This document shows, in pieces, positions 35,852 through 44,644 of a DNA stretch of 64,000 bases. Numbering within the stretch: the first letter of the stretch is position 1; each line of letters opens with the position of its first letter. The notes beneath the pieces were generated by a model, which worked only from the letters and a program-made list of their open reading frames with translations, was not told the origin of the DNA and did not search any database. Where the stretch lies: positions 1-64,000 of the forward strand of contig MWCA01000011.1 of assembly GCA_002069785.1 (NCBI GenBank), read 5' to 3'. The translations under genes were made by a program, and so were the position numbers. This DNA is from Lentisphaerae bacterium ADurb.Bin242. GTDB lineage: Bacteria > Verrucomicrobiota > Lentisphaeria > Victivallales > UBA1829.

Positions 35852-37159
35852 TCAGCGTTCCTTTCTGAAACGGGCGGTGAAAGAAGCATCGCAGTCGGCG
35901 TCCTGCGGGAGAATCCGGCAGGTGCCGTCATTGACCCCTCCGGTAATGGGATTCGGAAAGGGTTCCAGGGAGAAAGACGGATGTTTTTTCAGGAAGTCTT
36001 CGACGATCCCGCGGTTTTCACAATCGAACAGGGAACAGGTCGCATACACCAGCACCCCGCCGGGTTTGACCGCCTCCTGCGCCAATTCCAGAAGCCGCGC
36101 CTGCGTCCGGTTCAGTTCGCAAAGACGTTTCTTTGTCAAAGTCCACCGGGCGTCCGGATTTCGCCGCCAGCGTCCGGAGGAGCTGCACGGGGCGTCCACC
36201 AGAACGCCGTCGCAGCTTCCCGAAAGTTTTCCCGGAAGGATGTTTCCGTCCCATCCTTCGGCATGAATATTGGAAAGCGACGCGTAACCGGCGCGTTTGC
36301 GGAGTTCCTCCAAGGCGCCCGGCCGGATGTCCGTCGCGGTTACAAGTCCTTTTCCGCCCATCAGAGAGGCCAGCTGAAGGGCTTTGCCGCCCCCTCCGGC
36401 GCAGACGTCCCACCAGGATTCCCCGGGGGACGGCGCACACGCCAGCCCGATGCACTGGGAGGAGAGGTCCTGCACCTCGATCCGGCGCTGCCGGTAGGAC
36501 TTCAGGTTCAGGAGGTTCACATGGGGATTGCGGACTATCAGGGCATTTGAAATCCGGGAATGGGCTTCCGTCTCCACACCTTCCCGTTTCAACTGTTCCC
36601 GGACCTTTTCCGTGTCGGCCACCTGTACCCGGAGCCAGAGCGGCGGGCGCCTTTGCATATACATCCCGAAGGTTTCGTCGACGGGAAAGGAAATCTCTCC
36701 GCGCGCCCAGTCCGGCAGAACGCAGTCCCAGCCGGAGACGGATTTGCCGCATCCCGCAAGGGACAGAAACGCTTCCAGACGTTTCAACGGGGAGTCCAGA
36801 GATAAAAGTGCGGAAAAGGAGCCGGGATTCATGCCGACCGTTTCCAGCCAGCCGGAGCAGACCGGGTCCGTAATTCCTTCCGTCGCGGCTCCGCCGAGGG
36901 CGTACCATTCCGGGGAATGGGGCCGCTTCCCAAACGCCTCGCGGAGCGGCCCGAACCAGCGCAGGACCGCAAACACGACCTCTCCGTACAAACGGCGGTC
37001 GCGCGAACCGATCCTGCGATCGTTCCGGAAATGGTTCCGCAGCCAGGCGTCCGCGGGAATTCTGTCCGTGAAAACGGCGTCCAGGGTGCGCTCCAGGATC
37101 GCGATACACATGATCCCCTGGGTTTTCACCCGGGAGCTTTTCATCGGATTTACATTCAA
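35852..37159 (-). CDS. rsmB: 16S rRNA m5C methyltransferase, RsmB-like
   Basis: A 435-aa SAM-dependent RNA cytosine-C5 methyltransferase (NOL1/NOP2/Sun family). An N-terminal NusB-like helical region (about 15-140) suggests RsmB, which methylates 16S C967, rather than RsmF. The SAM motif WWDVCAGGGGKALQLAS, VLVDAPCSSSG (PCS) and VYATCSLF (TCS with the catalytic Cys) are all present. The start is TTG at 37159: AAGGAGG lies 6 nt before it, while the first in-frame ATG (37144) has no site at the right distance. It lies 24 bp downstream of the GH106-like gene on the same strand. Confidence 0.87.
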   Translation of the reverse strand: MNVNPMKSSRVKTQGIMCIAILERTLDAVFTDRIPADAWLRNHFRNDRRIGSRDRRLYGEVVFAVLRWFGPLREAFGKRPHSPEWYALGGAATEGITDPVCSGWLETVGMNPGSFSALLSLDSPLKRLEAFLSLAGCGKSVSGWDCVLPDWARGEISFPVDETFGMYMQRRPPLWLRVQVADTEKVREQLKREGVETEAHSRISNALIVRNPHVNLLNLKSYRQRRIEVQDLSSQCIGLACAPSPGESWWDVCAGGGGKALQLASLMGGKGLVTATDIRPGALEELRKRAGYASLSNIHAEGWDGNILPGKLSGSCDGVLVDAPCSSSGRWRRNPDARWTLTKKRLCELNRTQARLLELAQEAVKPGGVLVYATCSLFDCENRGIVEDFLKKHPSFSLEPFPNPITGGVNDGTCRILPQDADCDASFTARFRKER

Positions 37160-37183
37160 AACGCTCCTCCTTGTCCGGACGCA

Positions 37184-39595
37184 CTACAGCCAGGTGAGGA
37201 AAGGAGCCGACAGCAATCCGCCGGGCGCCCGGTATTCTTCCAGCTGGTTGGCCAGCGTATTGAACACCTGGATGTCGAGACGGTGCGCCCCGCAGATTTT
37301 TCCGAGACGGAAACGGTAAGGCGCCCAGACGGCGCGTCCGAGAAAGTTTCCGTCCAGACTGACCTCGCAGACACATTCCACATCGGGAAGACAAAGAACC
37401 GCGTCGCGTCCGTCGCCCTCGAGGGAGAAGTGATACGTGGCCGCGCCGGAATAGAAGGGATGTCCCTGATCGGCCCACGAAGACGCCTGAAGCTGTCCCG
37501 AGCGTTTCCGGAGCCGGATTTCGCAGCATTCCGGTTCGAACAGCGTCAAATTGTAAATCTCATATACCTTTCTGCCGAACTCGCCGGAGACCTTTGCCTC
37601 CGCATCGAATTCTCCCGCCAGATATATTGGCGTTTCCCATTCGGTCTCCGGGAAATCAAGCGTGAATTCCCCCGCTTTTATCTCCACGGGATATTCCACA
37701 TAAACATCGTCGAAAACCTTCACCGGTTTTCCGCCGGAAAGGATTTTGCCGTTCAGGGAGACCTTGCCTTCGAGTGCCTTCGGAACCTGAACGGCCGTTT
37801 TTTCCAGTGCTTCGGCCGCGGTCCATCCTGCATTTTTGTGGAACGGAACCCGGTTGGGAGAATCCCACGTCACCGGGACGGGGAATTCGAGCGGGACCGT
37901 TTTTTCCGGCCGGAACGGAGAACGGTATTCTTCATACGGACCGCCGATGACGGCGATTTCGCCGGGTTCGAGTTCAAGCGCGATCCTCCGGGTCCCGAAA
38001 GAGAGTGTGCCGCGAAGCGCCGAATCGCTCCAGAGATTCGAGACCAGCATGCATTTGGAGCCGTCGGCAAGCGTGCGGATCATCCAGCAGAGCTCGCCGC
38101 TGTCGAACGTCGCCTCGGGCGGAGGAAGCTCCGGAAGGGTGTCCGCCATGGGGTCCAGCGCACAAGGGAAGGAGGCGGCGTGCGCCCGGTCGGTGATAAC
38201 ATAAGCATACGCGGCGCGGTTGAGGCGGTCGCAGAGCTCAAACAGCTTCGAACCGTCGCCGCCGCGCCAGATTTCGGGTGTTGGGTCGATTACGGCGATA
38301 TTGGGCGCATACTCGCCCAGCGCGGCGATCATGCAATATTTGGCAAAGAAATCGTTGATCTCCCGCACCGCGTGGCGCAGGGACCCTTTGGTGAACTCGG
38401 GCGGCGCGAAAAATTTGGTGCTCCCGAACAGACGGTGATGAACCGCGTGCGGAACGAAGAAATTGATCCCCTGAAGGATCTGCCAGGCGCCGATCTGCCG
38501 GAGCAGCGCCGGAGTCGCGCCCCAGTTGGTCGCGGCGAACGCCTCGCAGAGCGTGCGTTCCCTGCGGTGCATATAGGAGACGCCGGCCGCATATTTGGCG
38601 CGCACATCCCACCGGGTCTGGCGGAAAGCGGGATTGACGAAGCGTTCCGGAACAATTGTCCCGCCCCGGGACACCGAAGGCACGAAATAACGGCGGTCAA
38701 AATGGGTGCCGCCGTCGAGCATGGCCAGTTCATGATCCGTTCCCGGATAATCGCAATACGAGGCGAGCGCAAGATACTCTCCCTCGGAAAACACGGAGGA
38801 ACGCTGACACTGTTTTGCGGTGAACGGGCCGGTATCGGAGGTATGGAAAGAGTATTTCAGACCGTTGGCTTTGCACCATTCGTAATTGTTTTTAAACCAA
38901 CGGTGATAGAGATCGGAGGCCAGACGCCAGTAATCGGCGGAGGCGTCGGGAGCCCGGCCTTCCAGGATGTCCGGCAGAAAGGGTTCGATGTCATACCCGA
39001 ACCGGGCGCGAAAATCGGCGGAGAAGTCTTTGGACCACGGAAAATACACCTTTCCGTCGAGAGAAGGAAGATGGCCCGGCATGCACCGGCGGTTGTCGGC
39101 GTCGGAAAAGAAACCGGCCATGGGATTGTTGAAGTACTTTCCGAGCCGTTTTTTGTATTCCTCGTAGACCCATTGGATGAAGAGGCGGGAGCTTTCCGGC
39201 TCCTCGAATGCGGGAAAGCCCCATGGAACGTCCGCCGGAACGATTTTTCCGTCGGGGGTCCGGGTCAGACGCTGCTGTTTGAGGTGCGGGGCGGAGTCGG
39301 CGATCCGGCGTCCGGCGTCTCCCGGGGGAAAATCCCAGCCGTCGTTGATCCAGATCCGCAACCCGTATTTGCGGGCCGCGACCAGAAAATTTTCGATCGT
39401 CTTGAACCAGAAATCGGAAAGATAAAGCTCAGGATCGAATCCCGTGGGCGGCTTGTTGAACAGGATGCAGCCGCCGTATCCGGCGTCCTTGAGACGGCGC
39501 ATGCCTTCGTCGGCGCTTCCGGCGTTCAGTTCTTCCGGGACGGTCGTGTTCAGAAAATAAAAGGGGATCGGCCGGAATTCATCCATATTGCTCAT
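37184..39595 (-). CDS. Putative glycoside hydrolase, GH106 (alpha-L-rhamnosidase)-like
   Basis: An 803-aa protein without a signal peptide. The N-terminal two-thirds reads as a TIM-barrel hydrolase (FYFLNTTVPEE, GGCILFNKPP, WINDGWDFPPG) with FSHTS-type and SEGEYLALASYCDYPG blocks and FVPHAVHH near 440, the layout seen in GH106 alpha-L-rhamnosidases. The C-terminus (about 590-803) is a GH2-type galactose-binding-like beta sandwich. An L-rhamnose isomerase gene lies 9 kb away, which fits rhamnose release. The start at 39595 has only a weak AAAGAG upstream. The family call is by eye and needs a profile search. Confidence 0.6.
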   Translation of the reverse strand: MSNMDEFRPIPFYFLNTTVPEELNAGSADEGMRRLKDAGYGGCILFNKPPTGFDPELYLSDFWFKTIENFLVAARKYGLRIWINDGWDFPPGDAGRRIADSAPHLKQQRLTRTPDGKIVPADVPWGFPAFEEPESSRLFIQWVYEEYKKRLGKYFNNPMAGFFSDADNRRCMPGHLPSLDGKVYFPWSKDFSADFRARFGYDIEPFLPDILEGRAPDASADYWRLASDLYHRWFKNNYEWCKANGLKYSFHTSDTGPFTAKQCQRSSVFSEGEYLALASYCDYPGTDHELAMLDGGTHFDRRYFVPSVSRGGTIVPERFVNPAFRQTRWDVRAKYAAGVSYMHRRERTLCEAFAATNWGATPALLRQIGAWQILQGINFFVPHAVHHRLFGSTKFFAPPEFTKGSLRHAVREINDFFAKYCMIAALGEYAPNIAVIDPTPEIWRGGDGSKLFELCDRLNRAAYAYVITDRAHAASFPCALDPMADTLPELPPPEATFDSGELCWMIRTLADGSKCMLVSNLWSDSALRGTLSFGTRRIALELEPGEIAVIGGPYEEYRSPFRPEKTVPLEFPVPVTWDSPNRVPFHKNAGWTAAEALEKTAVQVPKALEGKVSLNGKILSGGKPVKVFDDVYVEYPVEIKAGEFTLDFPETEWETPIYLAGEFDAEAKVSGEFGRKVYEIYNLTLFEPECCEIRLRKRSGQLQASSWADQGHPFYSGAATYHFSLEGDGRDAVLCLPDVECVCEVSLDGNFLGRAVWAPYRFRLGKICGAHRLDIQVFNTLANQLEEYRAPGGLLSAPFLTWL

Positions 39596-39736
39596 CGTTT
39601 TCTGCTCTTTCTGTCGTTTCGAATTGTCATAACCGATACTATAGAGGACGGAAGAAAAGATTTCAAGGGGAAACCATTCATCCTGTTTCCAAAAATGCGG
39701 ACTTCGGAAAAAATTCCGGTTTCTTTCCCCGGAGAC

Positions 39737-39780
39737 TTGAAAAACAGTATTTATGGATTATTTTTATATTTGTAAACAAA
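39737..39780 (+). promoter_or_regulatory. Candidate promoter and operator of the GlpA-like operon
   Basis: TTGAAA (39737-39742) and TATTTT (39759-39764) are 16 bp apart. Just downstream lies TTTGTAAACAAA (39769-39780), a 5-bp inverted repeat with a 2-nt centre, a possible repressor site. The leader to the start at 39817 is about 45 nt. Confidence 0.45.
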
Positions 39781-39816
39781 TAACTAAACAATCCTCTGTT
39801 GAAGGTATGGAGAAAT

Positions 39817-41268
39817 ATGGAAAACTATGATGTGGCGATCATCGGAGCGGGCGTGACCGGGGCGGCGACCGCTTATACGCTGTCGCGCTACGAACTGCGG
39901 ATCGCCCTGCTGGAAAAGGCGGCGGATGTCGGATTCGGGGTATCCAAGGCCAATTCCGGGATCGTGCACGGCGGATTTCATTATCCGCTGACCACCTTGA
40001 AGGGGCGTCTGGAAATCCTGGGCAACCTGATGTTTGAGAAACTGCAATACGAGCTTGGATTTCCTTTCCGGCGCTGCGGCATCGTCGTGGCCGCGTTTTC
40101 CGAAGAGGAAATGAAGGAGGTCCGGAAACTGTACAAGCGCGGACGCGAAAACCATGTCCCCCGGATCGAACTCTGCGACCGGGAGCGGATGCTGCATCTG
40201 GAACCCAAACTGTCCCCGGAAGTCGTGGGCGGCCTTTACGCGCCGAACGGCGGCGTGGTGGAGCCCTACCGTTATGTGTTCGCCCTGACGGAACTGGCCG
40301 GGTTGAACGGCGTAGAGCTTTTCACCCGCTGTGAAATCGTCCGGGCGGTACGGAAAAACGACCTGTGGGAGCTGTCCGATGCGTCCGGACGGGTTTTCCG
40401 CGCAAAATATGTGATTAACGCGGCCGGGCTTTACGCGGACGAGGTTTCCCGGATTTTCGGGGCCGAAGAGTTCAAAATCGTCCCGCGCAAGGGGGAGGAA
40501 TTCCTGCTGGACCGCAATTCAAAGGCGTATCCGTCCAAGGTCGTGTTTCCGGTGCCGACGGGTCACTCCAAAGGCGTGCTCGTGATCCCGACGGTCGAAG
40601 GGACGACCATGGTGGGGCCGACGGCGGAAATCGCGGAGGACAAGCAGGACACCTCCACCACCCGGGCGAACTTCAAACAGGTGTTCTCTCTCGCTAGGAA
40701 GATGGTCCCCGCCGTTTCCGAACGCGACCTGATCACCAGTTTCAGCGGATCGCGCCCGAGCATAAAAGGCGAGGATTTCCTGATCGAGCCCTCGAAGAAA
40801 GTCCCCGGCCTGATCCATGCGGCGGGCATCCAGTCGCCCGGCCTGACCGCCTCGCCAGCAATCGGCGGATACATCCGCGACCTCCTGAAGGAACAGGGAC
40901 TGGTGCTCCGGGAGAAAACAAACGTCGTCCGTTCCCTGCCGCCCATGCCCGCCATCCGCAGCATGAGCCCCGAGGAAGCGGACCTCCTGCACAAAGACGA
41001 CCCGGCGTGGACCCGGATCGTCTGTCGCTGCGAGAGCGTTTCCGAAGCCGAAATCGTGGACGCGATCCGCAAGGGGCACACCACGCTCGACGGCATTAAA
41101 TTCTACACCCGCGCCGGAATGGGCCGCTGCCAAGGCGGCTTCTGCTCCTACCGGATTCTGAAAATCATTGCGCGGGAAACCGGCATGACCCCGGAGGAGA
41201 TCACCAAACGGGGCCGGACCGGCACGATTCTCCGCGGGCACATCGGCATGAGGGAAAAAAAGAAATGA
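39817..41268 (+). CDS. glpA: FAD-dependent glycerol-3-phosphate dehydrogenase-like (GlpA family)
   Basis: A 483-aa flavoprotein. The FAD-binding Rossmann motif (VAIIGAGVTGAATAY) is at the N-terminus. GIVHGGFHYP, GLYAPNGGVVEPY and FSGSRPSIKGEDFLIE are typical of the DAO/GlpA group. The C-terminal region (about 405-465) is a BFD-like [2Fe-2S] domain with CRCE... GMGRCQGGFC, giving four cysteines. ATG 39817 was chosen for homology and a GGAG close by. It probably oxidises glycerol-3-phosphate to dihydroxyacetone phosphate, though 2-hydroxyglutarate-type substrates occur in the family. ATGA overlap couples it to the next gene. Confidence 0.83.
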   Translation: MENYDVAIIGAGVTGAATAYTLSRYELRIALLEKAADVGFGVSKANSGIVHGGFHYPLTTLKGRLEILGNLMFEKLQYELGFPFRRCGIVVAAFSEEEMKEVRKLYKRGRENHVPRIELCDRERMLHLEPKLSPEVVGGLYAPNGGVVEPYRYVFALTELAGLNGVELFTRCEIVRAVRKNDLWELSDASGRVFRAKYVINAAGLYADEVSRIFGAEEFKIVPRKGEEFLLDRNSKAYPSKVVFPVPTGHSKGVLVIPTVEGTTMVGPTAEIAEDKQDTSTTRANFKQVFSLARKMVPAVSERDLITSFSGSRPSIKGEDFLIEPSKKVPGLIHAAGIQSPGLTASPAIGGYIRDLLKEQGLVLREKTNVVRSLPPMPAIRSMSPEEADLLHKDDPAWTRIVCRCESVSEAEIVDAIRKGHTTLDGIKFYTRAGMGRCQGGFCSYRILKIIARETGMTPEEITKRGRTGTILRGHIGMREKKK

Positions 41269-42545
41269 AGACGGAAAATGTTGACATTGCCGTCATCGGC
41301 GCGGGAGCGGCCGGATTGAGCGCAAGCGCGGTCTGCGCGCAGGCGGGTCTCCGCACACGGGTGATCGACCGGGAGGAAGCGCCGGGCGGGGTTCTGCTCC
41401 AATGCATCCACAACGGCTTCGGACTTCACTATTTCCACGAGGAGCTGACGGGGCCGGAGTATGCGGCGCGTCTGGTGGAGAAAGCCCGTGCCGCCGGAGT
41501 CGAGTTCCAGATGGAAGCGTGCGTGATGAAGCTCCGCGACCTCGGGAATGAAAAGGAAGTGACCGTTTATTCGGGCGCGGACGGCGTGACCATCGTGCGT
41601 GCGAAAGCGGTGATTCTCGCGATGGGGTGCCGGGAGCGCAGCCGCGGAAACCTCGGCATTCCGGGCGACCGCGTGGCCGGGGTCTTCACCGCCGGGCTGG
41701 CGCAGCGGTTCCTGAACATCGACGGGTTTGTCCCCGGTTCCAGCGCCGTGATCGTGGGGTCCGGCGACATCGGCCTCATCATGGCGCGCCGTCTCACGTG
41801 GTGCGGGATTCAGGTCAAGGCCGTGGTGGAGATTCTTCCCTATCCCTCCGGGCTGAGCCGGAACATCGCCCAGTGTCTCGACGACTTTCACATTCCGCTG
41901 CGTCTTTCCACGACGGTGACCGGAATTCACGGACACGACCGCGTGGAAAGCATCGGCATCGCCCCGCTGGTGAACGGGGAGCCGGACCTCTCCCGCGAGG
42001 AGATCATTCCCTGCGACACTGTATTGTTCTCGGTCGGGCTGATCCCCGAGAATGAGCTTTCCCGCCAGTGCGGAATCGAGATCAATCCGTCCACGAACGG
42101 CGCATGGGTCGACGGTTCGCTGATGACCGGCGTCCCCGGCATTTTCGCCTGCGGGAACGTGCTGCACGTCCATGACCTGGTGGACTTCGTATCCGAGGAG
42201 TCCGAAAACTGCGCCGCGAACGCCGTCGAATATGTGAAAAACGGTTCTCTCCCGTCGGAAAAACAGCTCCGGACGACTGCCGCCGACAACCTTTCGTATG
42301 TGGTGCCGAACGCCTGCCGCCGGGGCGTGCCGACCCGCTTTTCCATGCGTCCGAAAGTGCTTTGCCGCCGGGCGGAACTTCTGGTGAAAGGGGAAGGCGG
42401 AACCGTTCTTCTGCGGAAAAAACTTCAGCATGTCAAGCCGGCGGAAATGATCACGGCGGACCTTCCGGGCGAATGCACGGCGTCCTGCCCGGAAAAAACG
42501 GAGCTCCGTTTCGGGCTTCATCCGGAAGAGAAGGCGGAGGCATGA
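41265..42545 (+). CDS. NAD(P)/FAD-dependent oxidoreductase partner of GlpA-like protein
   Basis: A 426-aa pyridine nucleotide-disulfide oxidoreductase-type flavoprotein. The FAD motif is VIGAGAAGLSAS (about 9-20), and the second nucleotide motif is AVIVGSGDIGLIMARRL (about 158-174). The GIFACGNVLHVHDLVD block near 290-305 is the second FAD contact. It lacks the CxxxxC redox disulfide. The GlpA-like, this and a DUF1667 gene form a set that recurs in glycerol or glycerol-3-phosphate operons of anaerobes. It likely passes electrons between GlpA and NAD(P) or another carrier. ATGA overlaps occur at both ends, so three genes are coupled. Confidence 0.83.
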   Translation: MKTENVDIAVIGAGAAGLSASAVCAQAGLRTRVIDREEAPGGVLLQCIHNGFGLHYFHEELTGPEYAARLVEKARAAGVEFQMEACVMKLRDLGNEKEVTVYSGADGVTIVRAKAVILAMGCRERSRGNLGIPGDRVAGVFTAGLAQRFLNIDGFVPGSSAVIVGSGDIGLIMARRLTWCGIQVKAVVEILPYPSGLSRNIAQCLDDFHIPLRLSTTVTGIHGHDRVESIGIAPLVNGEPDLSREEIIPCDTVLFSVGLIPENELSRQCGIEINPSTNGAWVDGSLMTGVPGIFACGNVLHVHDLVDFVSEESENCAANAVEYVKNGSLPSEKQLRTTAADNLSYVVPNACRRGVPTRFSMRPKVLCRRAELLVKGEGGTVLLRKKLQHVKPAEMITADLPGECTASCPEKTELRFGLHPEEKAEA

Positions 42546-42904
42546 AAAAACACACCCGGATCTGTATCGTCTGCCCGGCGGGCTGTCATCTGGAGATTCT
42601 GGAGAACGACGACGGTTCGTTCACCGTTTCCGGCAACACGTGTCCGCGGGGCAAAGCCTACGCGCTCAACGAGATGCGGGACCCGCGCCGGGTCGTGACC
42701 GCCGTCGTGCCGGTCAATTCCGCAAAAACCGCATGTCTTCCGGTCCGGACGGACGCCCCGCTCCCCGTCGCCCTTATTGACCGACTGCTGAAAAAATTGT
42801 ATTCCATGCGCCTTGAAGTTCCGGTAAAAGCGGGTATGGTACTGATTCGCGACTTTGAAGGAACCTCCGTGAATGTCGTGCTGACGCGCGGCGCGGAAGA
42901 ATGA
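42542..42904 (+). CDS. DUF1667-domain protein
   Basis: A 120-aa protein with four cysteines (CIVCPAGC near the start and TCPRGKAYA) matching the DUF1667 family, a small metal- or Fe-S-binding protein. It is the third member of the GlpA-like set and probably an electron-transfer subunit. The start overlaps the preceding stop by ATGA. The function is not characterised experimentally to my knowledge. Confidence 0.87.
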   Translation: MKKHTRICIVCPAGCHLEILENDDGSFTVSGNTCPRGKAYALNEMRDPRRVVTAVVPVNSAKTACLPVRTDAPLPVALIDRLLKKLYSMRLEVPVKAGMVLIRDFEGTSVNVVLTRGAEE

Positions 42905-42919
42905 GGAAGAAGGGGAACT

Positions 42920-43729
42920 GTGGAAAGCGACTGGAACCGTTTGAAAAAAATCCGCCATGTGGTCATGGACATGGACGGCACCATTTATCAGGGGAAAAAA
43001 CTCTATCCGACGACCCTGCCGTTTCTGGCGCTCCTGCGTTCCTTCGGCATCGGCTACACCTTCCTGACCAACAACTCCTCGCGCGGGATTCCGGAATACC
43101 TGAAGCACCTGGAGGATTTCGGAATCCGGGTCGAATCCCGGCAGATGGTCTCCTCCACCATCAACACGGTGGATTATCTGCGGCGGAACCGCCCGGACAT
43201 CCAGCGGCTGTTTCTCCTCGGGACGAAGAGTTTCCGGGAGGAGATCGTTTCTTACGGTTTCACCGATGTGCCGATGGAAGAGGAACCCGAGGCGGTTGTG
43301 GCTGCATTCGATCCAAAACTCGATTTTGAGCGATTGTGCAAGGCCGCGTGGTGGATCAGGCACGGCAAACTCTGGATTTGCACCCATCCCGATCTGGAAT
43401 GTCCGACCGAACTGGACACCACCCTGGTCGACTGCGGTTCGGTCGCGGCCTGTCTGCGGACGGTTTCGGGAAAGGAGCCGATCGTGCTCGGCAAGCCGAA
43501 CCGCGAGATGATGGATACGATCCTGACGGTCAACCACGTCCGGGCGGATGAAACGCTGATGTGCGGCGACCGCATGTATACGGACATTCAGCTGGCCGTC
43601 AATTCAGGCGTGGCGGGCGTCCTGATCTCTCCCCTCCCGCACGAACAGGTGCCCGGCAACATCGCAACATGGACCGTTCCACATCTGGGGGTTCTCGGCG
43701 AATGGCTCTCCCGCGCCAGGGAAATATGA
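42920..43729 (+). CDS. HAD-IIA family phosphatase (NagD/phosphoglycolate-glycerol phosphatase type)
   Basis: A 269-aa cytoplasmic phosphatase. The nucleophile motif is DMDGTIYQG (Asp17, Asp19), then LTNNSS (motif II), LGKPN (motif III Lys) and CGDRMYTDI (motif IV). The cap domain between motifs II and III is of the C2a type. GTG 42920 is the start, with AGGGG 4 nt upstream; no ATG is in the right place. It follows the DUF1667 gene by 15 bp in the same operon, so a glycerol-3-phosphate phosphatase or related role is attractive. NagD-like enzymes are promiscuous, so the substrate is uncertain. Confidence 0.85.
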   Translation: MESDWNRLKKIRHVVMDMDGTIYQGKKLYPTTLPFLALLRSFGIGYTFLTNNSSRGIPEYLKHLEDFGIRVESRQMVSSTINTVDYLRRNRPDIQRLFLLGTKSFREEIVSYGFTDVPMEEEPEAVVAAFDPKLDFERLCKAAWWIRHGKLWICTHPDLECPTELDTTLVDCGSVAACLRTVSGKEPIVLGKPNREMMDTILTVNHVRADETLMCGDRMYTDIQLAVNSGVAGVLISPLPHEQVPGNIATWTVPHLGVLGEWLSRAREI

Positions 43730-43732
43730 GAT

Positions 43733-44140
43733 TCAGATCACCACGGTGAGAATGTTCCAGCCGTCGCGGCGGACATAGTGGACGGATTTCGAGAAGTTGC
43801 GCACGAGATAAAGTCCCAGCCCCCCTTCGGAACGCTCCTCCAGAGGACGGTGCAGATCCGGACCGGGCTGTTCCCACGGATCGAACTCGACGCCGTCATT
43901 CATCAGGGTGAACGTGAGCCGGTCGTCCTCGTCCTCCAGGATTACTTTGATGGAATGGGTTTTCCCGTCCCGGAACGCATATTTGACGACATTGGTGAGG
44001 AGTTCCTCGTAAACGAGACTCAACTGGTAACTCTTTCGTTCCGACAACCCCGCCTGTTCGGCAAAGCGCTGAACGAAACAGGAGGCGCGGGCAACGGATT
44101 CAAGCGTATTTTCGGTCGTGAATTCCAATCTGCCGGACAT
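43733..44140 (-). CDS. Anti-sigma factor serine kinase, RsbW/SpoIIAB-like
   Basis: A 135-aa GHKL ATPase. The N-box is EELLTNVVKYAF (about 46-57), the G1 box is NDGVEFDP, and the G2 box is GGLGLYLVR. Such kinases phosphorylate the STAS antagonist and bind a sigma factor, or act in PP2C pathways. The STAS partner lies 36 bp upstream. No sigma factor is adjacent, so its target is elsewhere, and it may instead act in an RsbU-like phosphatase cascade. It has GAGG 8 nt before the ATG. It is convergent with the HAD gene, 3 bp apart. Confidence 0.83.
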   Translation of the reverse strand: MSGRLEFTTENTLESVARASCFVQRFAEQAGLSERKSYQLSLVYEELLTNVVKYAFRDGKTHSIKVILEDEDDRLTFTLMNDGVEFDPWEQPGPDLHRPLEERSEGGLGLYLVRNFSKSVHYVRRDGWNILTVVI

Positions 44141-44176
44141 CGGGAGAGCCTCATTTCTGAAAGAAGCCGGAACCGG

Positions 44177-44524
44177 TCAATCTTTCTTCTGAAGAAGAGC
44201 CAGCGCCTTGGAAAAATCGTTTGCAATGGGCATGATGGCGGAAAATCCGGCCGTCTCCAGCGCTTCCAGAACCACCGGCTGGGGATTGTAAAGAACGATT
44301 TTCTCGTTATGCGCGCGCAGATTTTTCGCCGCGCTGAGAAGCATCCGCATGCCCAGGGACGCGATGAATCCCACCTCGGTCATGTCCACGATGGCGGACT
44401 TGGCTTTGGCCCCCACCAGAGACGTAAATTCCAGTTCAACGGACTTCACTCCATCAATATCCAAGCGTCCTGACAAGGCTACGTGCGTGTAGTCTCCATT
44501 CGTTTTGATAATTTTGAGTTCCAT
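44177..44524 (-). CDS. STAS-domain anti-sigma factor antagonist
   Basis: A 115-aa single STAS domain. The conserved phosphorylatable Ser lies in FIASLGMRML (about residue 56), the position of SpoIIAA Ser58, so the switch site is intact. It should bind the RsbW-like kinase when unphosphorylated. GGGAGGG lies 5 nt before the ATG. The kinase gene follows on the same strand 36 bp away, an operon order (antagonist then kinase) found in partner-switching modules. Confidence 0.88.
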   Translation of the reverse strand: MELKIIKTNGDYTHVALSGRLDIDGVKSVELEFTSLVGAKAKSAIVDMTEVGFIASLGMRMLLSAAKNLRAHNEKIVLYNPQPVVLEALETAGFSAIMPIANDFSKALALLQKKD

Positions 44525-44644
44525 TTCCGCCCTCCCTGGTTACGCCCCGCTTCCAATGCCGAGTCCAATAAGCGTAATTTACAGCGGAAACCGTAAAAAT
44601 GCAAATCGAATCCGCAAAAATACGCGGCGGGCTGCTTCCGGATA

